This document shows, piece by piece, positions 56,834 to 64,000 of a stretch of DNA of 64,000 nucleotides. The position numbers were made by a program, and so were the translations under genes. The stretch spans positions 186,001 to 250,000 of the forward strand of contig NZ_JBJZOI010000001.1 in assembly GCF_047200635.1 (NCBI RefSeq), in the 5' to 3' direction. Under the pieces are notes generated by a model. That model was given only the letters and a program-made list of their open reading frames with translations. It was not told the origin of the DNA and did not search any database. Position 1 is the first letter of the stretch. Each line of letters begins with the position of its first letter. Source of the stretch: Saccharopolyspora_C sp047200635. Its GTDB lineage: Bacteria > Actinomycetota > Actinomycetes > Mycobacteriales > Pseudonocardiaceae.

Positions 56834-59800
56834 ATGGTTGGTGTGGCAGTCTTGAGTGGACGTTACGAAACGACCGAGCTTCCTGAGCAGCTCCAGAATT
56901 TCTTCAAGATCACGCTGGGAATGGAGTGGCCGGAGGGAAGCGAAAGCGGTCTCCAGAAGATCCACGACGTCTTGGAGGTCTACGCCGAGCGGATCGATCT
57001 CGTCCGGGATCGGCTGCTCGCCGCGGGTGGGGAGCTCGATTCCTCCCTGCGCGGCGAGACCGCCGAACCCACGGTCGACTACCTCCGGCGCACCCTGCCC
57101 GAACACCTCGATCAGCAGAGTTCCCTCGCGCGGGAACTCGCGAGCAAAGCCCAGGACGCCGCCGCCGACATCCAGAAGAACAAAATCATCTTCGTGGCGA
57201 TGACCGCGCTGACCCTGGCCACAGTCATCTCGCTGATCGCCTCGTTGTTCGGTGCGTTCATGGTGCCCGCGGTGCTGGCCGCCGCTCGCGTCGGAATCAC
57301 CGCGCTGCTCCGCGAGCTCATCAAGCAGATCGCCCAGAACGTCGTCAAGCAGCTCTCCCGAGTTCCCCAGGCCATCAAGGCCGGCGGCTGGCAGGCCGGG
57401 GCCAAGGTCGCCGGGTCCCAGGCTTGGCGGATCGCCAAGTATCCCGCCATCGGCGCCGCTGTCGGAGCTGGTGTGATGGGCGGGCTCGATGCCGGAATCC
57501 AGTTCTTCCAGAAAGATGTTCTGCACAATCGCGACAACATCAACACCGACTCCATCAAGGGGATGATGATCGGTGGCGCCATCGGTGGCGCCGCTTCCGG
57601 CTTCGCCGCTGGAGCGGTGCGCGGCCTCGCCAAGAGCGTCGACGACGTGATCATCAATCTGAACAGGAACATCGGCCGGACCAACAAGCTTCGCGGCCCC
57701 GACGAGCAGATCCCGGAGAAGAAGCTCACCCGCGGCCAGGTCGCCTTCGGCCGCGCCGCGGACGGCGCTCTCCAGATCGTCTCCGTCGCCGCGAGCAACC
57801 CCCTCGTCTACCTCGCCAGCGGCGACAAGGGCGGTGTCGCGTCCGACGGCATGTTCGGCGCCTTCGCTCGCGGTGGCCTCGGAGGGGGGACGAACACCGG
57901 CGACAGCGCGCTCCTCAACGGCAGTCCCGAGACCCGCACCGGCCCTGGCGCGTTGACGATCTCCGGCCCGGAGGCGTTGCGGATCCCGGGCCCGGACAGC
58001 GCCTCCGCCACCGGTGGCGGGGAGAGCAAGGTCGGCGGGAAGCCGGGCGGGTACGGCGAGGTCGCCGACGGCGGCCGAGCCGCGGTCGACGGCACGTCGT
58101 CCGGCGGGGCCTCCGCCAGCGGTGTCAACACCGCCGGAGCGTCCGGGATCGAGCAGCGCGCCTCGGCGGCGGTCGAGCCGCCGAGCTACGAGAGCGTCAT
58201 GGCGGACCCGCCTCCCTACGCGGCTGTCGTCCGCCAGGACGCCACCGGGACCGGCCAGGTGGCCGGGACGAGCGGCAGCGCGCGAGCCGGGCAGGAGGCC
58301 GGGGGTTCCTCCGGCGGATCGCGCGGTGACGCGGCGGAGCGGAACCGGGGCGCCGAGACCCACCAGGAAGGCGCGTACCGCGATGTCAGCAGCGGAGGCG
58401 CGAAGATCGGTGCGGTCTTCGCGCACCCCGACGAGGCAGCGAGCCGGAGCGCGGTCGGTGCGCCCGTGACGCGCGGTGTCCACGGGACCGGAACCGATGG
58501 CCCCCGGTCCGCAGCGGACGCGCCCGGCACCAGGGCGGTGAATCCTTCCGGCGGGAGCCGCGCGTCCGGCGACGATGCCGGAGCGCCCGGAAGCACTTCG
58601 GCGGCCGATGGCGCCGGTTCCGGCCACGCCGGCGCCGTGCCAGGTGGGGTGCCGTCCGCGGCTCCCGCCGTCGAGGCGGGTGCGGCGGTGACGTCGCAGA
58701 GCCCGGCTCCAGCCCGGGCGTCCACCGGAACATCGGGAACCGAGTCCTCCGGCACGCCGAGCGGGCGTGCGGAGGTCTCCGGTCGTGGCGCCTCGCCGAG
58801 CGTCGGGGGCACGGTCTCCCGAGGCCCGGCGCCGCTCGCGCAGGCCGCCGAGCCCGCAGCGCACTCGCTCGACGACGGCCGTCCGCGGACCAGCGCCGAC
58901 GGGCGGACCGCCGCTGGGGAACCGGTCGCGCACTCGCTCCGCGCGGAGATCGCGGAGGCGGTCCCGGCTCGGGATTCCCGCGTGGACGGCCGCACCGCCG
59001 CGCACGACGCTCCTCCGGCAGGCGGTGCGGGCTTCGCCGACCCGGCCCGGTCCGCTGAGCCCGCCGCACCGCCCCGTTCGGACTCCCGGGCGGGCGGTGC
59101 GCGGGCCGAGTCGATCCGCGTGGAGGGCGGCCAGCGCCAGGCGCCGGACACGAGCGTTCCTCCCGAGTCCCGCGCCGTCCCGGAATCCGGTGCGATAGCG
59201 GAATTCCTCGCTGCGCCGGAGGAGAGCCGGGCTCCGGAGTCCCACGGGAGCCAGGATTCCCACCGCCTGTCGGGCGAACCGTCCACTCGGGACGAGAGCG
59301 TGCGATCGTCCGAGCTGGACCGGTCGGGGCAGTCGCACGATGCCGCGCCGCCTGCTGCTCGCGAGCAGCACGGGCGAACCGACGGCCCGGCCGGTCGGCG
59401 TCCCGAGCAGTCCGCCCTCGATTCGACCGCCACGCCACAACCGCTCGCCGCCCACCACGCGGGGTCGGGTGGGCCGTCGGCCCCGGTGGCGCGCTCGACG
59501 AGGGGCAGCGCCGCGCCCGACGCGGTGCCCGCCGCCCAGCCGGATGCGATCGCACGGCCGGGCGGTGCCGAGCAGCCGAACGCCCGGAGCCACCGCCACC
59601 GGGGAGAACCAACCCACCAGCACGACGGGCAGCAGGCCCCGGGGAACCGGTCGCTTCCCGCCACCACCTCGCGCGACGCGGCCGTGCCGGGACGCGGCGC
59701 CGAGCGCGCCCCGGCACGGCCTGAGGCGGTGGTCCGACCGGACACCGAGAGCTCCGCTCCCGCCCGCACCGGAGCCTCGCCGGACGGTGGAGCCACCGCT

Positions 59801-61999
59801 CACCTCGACGTCCCGCCCCCGAGCCGGTACGACGTCAGCGCGAACAGGTACGGGGTTCCCGCCGTGGCCCAGAACCCGTTCCGGACGCAGGATCCCCACG
59901 GCTACCAGGGTTATCCCGGCGGCGGGTATCCCTCGGCTCCGGCCCGTTCCGGGAACGAGCCGGAGCCGCTACCCGGCGGCGCCGAACGGAACGACTGGTC
60001 GCCGTTCGAGGTGGAACCGCGGGACTGGGAGGCGTTCCGGGACTCCATCGCGGAGACGCGGCGCGGGCGGGTCGCCGGAATCCACTTCTCCGAGCTGGCC
60101 GCCTTCCGCGAACCCGAGGTGGACCTGCGCACCGCGATCGCCGATGCGGCCGCGCGCCGGACTGATGCCCCCGCTCCGGCGCTGGACTCGCGGTTCGGCG
60201 TGCGGCGGGTGGCGCACGGGGGCGATCACGTCGCCGAGGTGACGTTGCGGGTGGCGTTGTCCGCGGGACGGGACGTCGACGAGGGGACGCTGGAGGCGGT
60301 GTGGGCGTCGGCGGTCGAGGGCGTGCACGGCCTGCTGAACGAGCCGCGAGCGGAGTTCCGGAACGGCCCGACCGGAGATCGGTTGTTCGTGCGACTGGAG
60401 CGGGTGGAGCCGGGCGAGGACGCGGACGTCCCGGTCGTCGTCGGTGCTGGCCATGAGGGGCTGAGCACCGTCCGGCAGTGGCGCTCCGACATCAGGCCGC
60501 GGGAGGCCGTGCACGAGATCCTGCACGTGCTGGGCGTTCCGGATGAGCACAACGCCGGAACCGGGCCGCAGGTGCAGCTGAACGTCCCCGGATCGCTGAT
60601 GGGCGATTTCCACTCCGAGGTGGAAGCCGGGGTCGCCGCCGAGGGGCTGGCCCAGGGCGGGATTCGGCCTCGCTACCTGGATCTGCTGGGGGCCGCCATC
60701 GGCGAGGACGTCCCGGTGGCCGTGTTCTCCGCTGATGCCCCCGGGGCGGTGCGGGGCGGGGCGTCGACCGCGCCGGCATCCGAGGTCAAGGCGGAGCGCG
60801 CAGGTCCCAGGGCCGGTGACGTTCGTGCGTCGCGGGCGCTCGGGGAGCAGCGGCCGGAGGCACCGCAACCGTCCATGCCGAGGCGGCCGAACCAGCCGGT
60901 GTCGTTGCGGGGTGCTGTCCGGCTCCCGGACGGCGGTCGAGGTGACGTGACGTTCACGGCGAACGACGTGGAAACCCACGTCCTGCGGGACGCGAGTGGT
61001 CGCCCCGCGGGAATCTGCTTCCCGAGTGATCCGGGTGATGTGGACATGTTCGCGGCGTTCGTGGAGAGCTTCAACAACCGGGTGACGCGAACGCTGCCCG
61101 GAGAGATGGGCATCTATCCGGATGCTGCCCTGCGCGCTGACTCGCAGGTGGCGCCGCCCTGGAACGGGGAAGTCGATCGGCGTGGTCGGCAGCGCCCTCC
61201 GGTTTTCGTCTTCGTGCACACGAACAACGAGCGGTACGGCGTCCGCGTTCCGGTCAACGGCACGAGCACGCTGGTGAGCGTGAATCAGGACACGGTGGCG
61301 TACCTCCTGGACCGGAACCAGGACTCCGCCCACGTCCTGAGCAACAACGAGAAGTCGCCGCTGGTGTTCGTCGCCTGCGATGCCGGGAGCGGGGAGAACT
61401 CCACCCGGATCGTCAGCGGTCTGCGGTCCGGGTATTCCTCCGGGCACGCGCTGAGCCGGAAGTACGACAACTCCCTGTACTTCGGGATCAACGAGGTGAC
61501 GGTCACCCGGGTCGGCCACATCGGCGTGGCCGAGAACGGTGGATGGATGTACTACGGCCGAGGATCCACCAGGCCGCGAGTGGATCGCAGCACGATCTAC
61601 CCCGCGGCGGAGGTGAGCAAGATCCTCCGCGAGCGGGCGGCGGCGGACGTCCTGGCCGATGGCATGGCTCAACTGTCCGTTGCGGATTATGGGAACGCTT
61701 ACGGTTCCGCTGGGGTCGGCAGCGGTTACGGTGGTACGTACTCCGGCAGCGTCGTGCGGGAATTCCCCGTTCCTCCGGCAGATCAGGCCGCGGAGTGGAT
61801 CTGGGACGAGACGGCGCAGGGATATCCGAGCCAGAACCCCTACCAGACCTCGTACGATTCCCACGCGACCTACGCCGCACCGGACTACGACGACACCGGC
61901 GGAACCGGGTACGAGGCGCTTGATCCGGCCCCGAACCCGTTCCCGACGCAGGACCCCTACCCCGATCAGGACCCGTACGGGTCCTACTACCACCGATGA
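56834..61999 (+). CDS. Giant WXG100-like secreted protein with metzincin-like and caspase-like domains
   Basis: This protein is about 1721 residues from ATG 56834 (an upstream ATG at 56777 would add 19 residues). Residues 1-115 match the WXG100-like start of ESX/T7SS polymorphic proteins (LPEQLQNFFKITLGMEWPEG). A membrane-type hydrophobic segment follows at about 117-150, then Gly-rich hydrophobic stretches. From about 340 to 1080 runs a Ser/Ala/Gly/Pro-rich linker with PPSYESVMADPPPY. A zinc-protease motif, HEILHVLGVPDEH, is at 1227-1239, with Met1256 in SLMGD as a Met-turn. A clan-CD-like pair follows: His1462 in FVFVHTN and Cys1515 in VFVACDAG. The tail is Tyr/Pro-rich. Only two Cys occur in the protein. 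No known toxin domain is seen. Confidence 0.8.
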   Translation: MVGVAVLSGRYETTELPEQLQNFFKITLGMEWPEGSESGLQKIHDVLEVYAERIDLVRDRLLAAGGELDSSLRGETAEPTVDYLRRTLPEHLDQQSSLARELASKAQDAAADIQKNKIIFVAMTALTLATVISLIASLFGAFMVPAVLAAARVGITALLRELIKQIAQNVVKQLSRVPQAIKAGGWQAGAKVAGSQAWRIAKYPAIGAAVGAGVMGGLDAGIQFFQKDVLHNRDNINTDSIKGMMIGGAIGGAASGFAAGAVRGLAKSVDDVIINLNRNIGRTNKLRGPDEQIPEKKLTRGQVAFGRAADGALQIVSVAASNPLVYLASGDKGGVASDGMFGAFARGGLGGGTNTGDSALLNGSPETRTGPGALTISGPEALRIPGPDSASATGGGESKVGGKPGGYGEVADGGRAAVDGTSSGGASASGVNTAGASGIEQRASAAVEPPSYESVMADPPPYAAVVRQDATGTGQVAGTSGSARAGQEAGGSSGGSRGDAAERNRGAETHQEGAYRDVSSGGAKIGAVFAHPDEAASRSAVGAPVTRGVHGTGTDGPRSAADAPGTRAVNPSGGSRASGDDAGAPGSTSAADGAGSGHAGAVPGGVPSAAPAVEAGAAVTSQSPAPARASTGTSGTESSGTPSGRAEVSGRGASPSVGGTVSRGPAPLAQAAEPAAHSLDDGRPRTSADGRTAAGEPVAHSLRAEIAEAVPARDSRVDGRTAAHDAPPAGGAGFADPARSAEPAAPPRSDSRAGGARAESIRVEGGQRQAPDTSVPPESRAVPESGAIAEFLAAPEESRAPESHGSQDSHRLSGEPSTRDESVRSSELDRSGQSHDAAPPAAREQHGRTDGPAGRRPEQSALDSTATPQPLAAHHAGSGGPSAPVARSTRGSAAPDAVPAAQPDAIARPGGAEQPNARSHRHRGEPTHQHDGQQAPGNRSLPATTSRDAAVPGRGAERAPARPEAVVRPDTESSAPARTGASPDGGATAHLDVPPPSRYDVSANRYGVPAVAQNPFRTQDPHGYQGYPGGGYPSAPARSGNEPEPLPGGAERNDWSPFEVEPRDWEAFRDSIAETRRGRVAGIHFSELAAFREPEVDLRTAIADAAARRTDAPAPALDSRFGVRRVAHGGDHVAEVTLRVALSAGRDVDEGTLEAVWASAVEGVHGLLNEPRAEFRNGPTGDRLFVRLERVEPGEDADVPVVVGAGHEGLSTVRQWRSDIRPREAVHEILHVLGVPDEHNAGTGPQVQLNVPGSLMGDFHSEVEAGVAAEGLAQGGIRPRYLDLLGAAIGEDVPVAVFSADAPGAVRGGASTAPASEVKAERAGPRAGDVRASRALGEQRPEAPQPSMPRRPNQPVSLRGAVRLPDGGRGDVTFTANDVETHVLRDASGRPAGICFPSDPGDVDMFAAFVESFNNRVTRTLPGEMGIYPDAALRADSQVAPPWNGEVDRRGRQRPPVFVFVHTNNERYGVRVPVNGTSTLVSVNQDTVAYLLDRNQDSAHVLSNNEKSPLVFVACDAGSGENSTRIVSGLRSGYSSGHALSRKYDNSLYFGINEVTVTRVGHIGVAENGGWMYYGRGSTRPRVDRSTIYPAAEVSKILRERAAADVLADGMAQLSVADYGNAYGSAGVGSGYGGTYSGSVVREFPVPPADQAAEWIWDETAQGYPSQNPYQTSYDSHATYAAPDYDDTGGTGYEALDPAPNPFPTQDPYPDQDPYGSYYHR

Positions 62000-62081
62000 G
62001 GAGCGAGGTGCCCAGCCGCGCGGCCGGGGCACGCGAGCCGGGCCCGTCGGCCGGACGAGCGGTTCACCGACCGGGGACGGG

Positions 62082-64000
62082 TCAGGGGCGGTGGTGCAGC
62101 ATGGCGGTGGCCAGCTCGGCGCGGGACCGGTAGCCGTGGCGCTGGAAGAACCGGGTCAGCCGCCCCTCCACGCTCTTCTCGCTGGTGCCCAGCACCACCG
62201 CCGTCTGGGAGTTCGTCAGCCCCTCGGTGACCAGCGTGGCGAGCAGGCGTTCGTTCTCGGCCAGCGTCGCGTTGCGACCGGGCACCGCGATGTTCTGGGC
62301 GCGCATCAGCAATCGCAGCCGGGCGCGGGGGATCAGGGCGTCCAGCTCGCCGAAGATCTCGTAGGCCGTGCGCACCAGGTTCGCCGCGCCCAGCCCGCGC
62401 TCGGCGACGAGGGCGACGGTCCGGGCGAACTCGAACGGCCGGTCGCGCTGCCGGGCGAGGTCGACGGCCTCGCGCGCGGCGGCCTCGTCGCGCTCCACCA
62501 GCACCCGGGCGAGCAGGTGGTTGCGCCGCGCGCTCACCGTCCCCAGCCGCCGGGCCACCCGCTCGGCGCGGGACGCGCACTCCTCACCTCCGGCCGGGGT
62601 GCCGTGCACCGACTCCCACTCGGCCAGCCGCAGCCACAGCTCGTCGGTACCGATCAGGACCCCGCCCTCGGCGGCGAGCGCGAGACCCTCCTCGGCACTC
62701 GCTCGGGCGCGCTCGTGCGCGCCGATCGTGCTTTCCAGGTCGGAAGCGGGGATCGCGAGCAGGTGCGGCAGCAGCAGCGGCCGCGAGCGGGCGTGTTCGA
62801 GCACCGCGTGCGCCCGGCTCAGCTGACCGCGCGCGGTCAGGATCGCGGCCATCTCGCGAAACGTCGGCGCCTGCTCCGGCACGTGCGGATACCCGGCGGC
62901 GATCGCCGTGGCGCGGCGCGCCTCGTGCAGTGCGCGGTCCCAGCGCCCCGCCGCTCCCATCGCGGGGTCCGGCACCGGCTCGGCGAGCCGGTCGTTCCCG
63001 TCGCACAGCGCGAGCGCGCTGAACAGCCCGTACGCCTTCGCCACCGCCTCCGGGCCGGCGCCCGTGGGCCGCCGGTCGTCCTTGACGCCCGTCAGGGAGA
63101 CCGCGACCTGGGCGATCACCTCGGCGAACGGGGCCGCGTCCGGGCCGAAGCCGCGCTGCTCGGCCAGCAGCCGGTGCGCGTCCTGCCAGCGGTTGAGCAG
63201 GCACAGCCCGGCCGCCCTGGTCACGATCCTGCTGCCCGGCGTGCCGGGCAGCGCGCGCCAGCCGTCCCGCACGAACTCGCGCAGCTCGTCGGTGTTCCCC
63301 GCCGAGCAGACGACGCGGATGATCTGAAGCTCCTGCACGGCCTCCGGTGGGAGTCGGCCCGCCAGGTCCAGCCCGCGCTGGGCGGCTTCGACCGCCGAGC
63401 GGAACCGGCGCCGCAGCGCGGCGCGCATCGCCTGCTCGTGCAGCACCTCGGCGCGGCGGTCGAAGTCGCCGAGCAGCTTGACCGCCGCCCAGCGCCACAG
63501 CTCGGCGCGATTGCTGTCCGGGGGCATCGCGGCGGCGTGCTCCAGCAGCTGCCGCGCGGTCTCCGCCGCCCCGTCGGGTGCCCCGGCGTCCATCAACCGG
63601 TCCGGCAGGAAGGAGGGGTCCGCGCAGGACGCGGCTCCCGCGCGGATCGCGCGCACCGCGACCTGCCCGGCCCGACGCCGCTCGTAGGGGCCCAGGCAGG
63701 ACAGCAGCACCGCGGCGAGCATCGGGATCCGGAACCGCCACGGCCGGGCCAGCAGCACGCCGGAGGCCCCGAGCTCGCCCAGGATTCCGGTGACCCGACG
63801 CTCGTCGAGACCGGTGCACTCGGCGACCAGCCCCGGGGCGGGCTCGCCCAGCGGGTGCAGCGCGGCGAGCGCCTTGAGCACCGACCAGGTCGGCGACTTC
63901 GGTTCGCACAGCTCCGCGAACAGCGGGTGCGAGCTCGGCAGCCGCGGATCCCGGCCGTCGACCAGGTGCACGTGCCGGTCCACGATTCGCAGCCGCTCGA
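62082..64000 (-). CDS. LAL-type LuxR regulator, partial (cut by window end)
   Basis: This is the C-terminal 639 codons of a large ATP-dependent LuxR-family regulator. The open frame runs past the window end (ERLRIVDRHVHLVDGRD is still in mid-domain), so the N-terminal AAA ATPase part is missing. A long TPR-like helical region follows (LRRRFRSAVEAAQRGLDLA, RGQLSRAHAVLEHARSR). The C-terminal helix-turn-helix is NERLLATLVTEGLTNSQTAVVLGTSEKSVEGRLTRFFQRHG. LAL proteins are pathway activators in actinomycetes. It converges on the giant protein gene (82-bp gap) and might activate something to the right. Confidence 0.9.
   Translation of the reverse strand, partial: ERLRIVDRHVHLVDGRDPRLPSSHPLFAELCEPKSPTWSVLKALAALHPLGEPAPGLVAECTGLDERRVTGILGELGASGVLLARPWRFRIPMLAAVLLSCLGPYERRRAGQVAVRAIRAGAASCADPSFLPDRLMDAGAPDGAAETARQLLEHAAAMPPDSNRAELWRWAAVKLLGDFDRRAEVLHEQAMRAALRRRFRSAVEAAQRGLDLAGRLPPEAVQELQIIRVVCSAGNTDELREFVRDGWRALPGTPGSRIVTRAAGLCLLNRWQDAHRLLAEQRGFGPDAAPFAEVIAQVAVSLTGVKDDRRPTGAGPEAVAKAYGLFSALALCDGNDRLAEPVPDPAMGAAGRWDRALHEARRATAIAAGYPHVPEQAPTFREMAAILTARGQLSRAHAVLEHARSRPLLLPHLLAIPASDLESTIGAHERARASAEEGLALAAEGGVLIGTDELWLRLAEWESVHGTPAGGEECASRAERVARRLGTVSARRNHLLARVLVERDEAAAREAVDLARQRDRPFEFARTVALVAERGLGAANLVRTAYEIFGELDALIPRARLRLLMRAQNIAVPGRNATLAENERLLATLVTEGLTNSQTAVVLGTSEKSVEGRLTRFFQRHGYRSRAELATAMLHHRP

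Noticed and set aside
56756..59899. Long minus-strand open frame opposite the giant protein gene
   Set aside because: It has a Gly/Arg-rich shadow composition and no domain; the plus-strand frame has WXG100-like, protease-like and tail features.
1..64000. tRNA, rRNA, insertion sequence or phage integrase genes
   Set aside because: No cloverleaf-like sequence, transposase motif, integrase or attachment-site repeat was recognised by eye. A tRNA scan would be needed to exclude one fully.

Overview
The window is 64 kb of very high-GC DNA, with strong G/C bias at third codon positions and frequent GTG/TTG starts. The gene content (DrrAB-type ABC transporter, deoxysugar enzymes, P450s, an MCE protein, a ROK repressor, many TetR regulators, a large WXG100-like secreted protein) points to an antibiotic-producing actinomycete. 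A Pseudonocardiales genus such as Saccharopolyspora is my guess and is not proven. I recognised no tRNA, rRNA, insertion sequence or phage gene. The layout looks like an accessory chromosome arm: short operons, each with its own regulator, and a few housekeeping genes (htpG, threonine deaminase, katG-fur).

Region by region. 1-7 kb: the tail of an SDR gene, a DrrAB-like exporter, a macrolide-type glycosyltransferase, and a translationally coupled set of 2,3-dehydratase, 3-ketoreductase and 4-ketoreductase. This is the back half of a TDP-2,6-dideoxysugar pathway without its front half or an aglycone synthase. 7-16.5 kb: CBS-domain protein, FMO-like monooxygenase, TetR/alcohol dehydrogenase pair, single-repeat ion channel, HtpG, and a TetR/P450 pair with a clear operator. 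16.6-21 kb: a sulfatase with a ROK repressor and a divergent sugar-porter MFS, probably for use of a sulfated sugar. 21-31 kb: membrane proteins, two TetR regulators, an ABM monooxygenase, an aromatic ammonia-lyase homologue with a non-canonical MIO triad, an array of four palindromes at exact 42-bp spacing, a TPP enzyme, and a U32-like/IclR pair.

30.7-42.4 kb: a lone MCE protein, a secreted esterase, a second P450, a membrane-anchored NACHT NTPase, threonine deaminase, the fur-katG operon and an O-methyltransferase. 42.7-53.8 kb: a catabolic island. Five genes overlapping by ATGA/GTGA junctions encode an amidohydrolase/decarboxylase, an extradiol dioxygenase, an FAH-family hydrolase, a FAD hydroxylase and a crotonase. 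A divergent TetR gene faces them across duplicated TGATGA palindromes. Next come a Tat-exported sulfatase, an MBL hydrolase and a DUF3159 membrane protein, divergent from another MBL enzyme. Together they look like a route for desulfating, hydroxylating and ring-cleaving an aromatic compound.

54.4-64 kb: the most unusual locus. An atypical LuxR regulator lacking the phospho-acceptor Asp and a membrane-anchored PLL/tectonin-like beta-propeller lead into a protein of about 1720 residues. That protein has a WXG100-like N-terminus, a long disordered linker, a snapalysin-type zinc-protease motif and a caspase-like His/Cys domain. A LAL-type LuxR regulator, cut by the window end, follows on the other strand.
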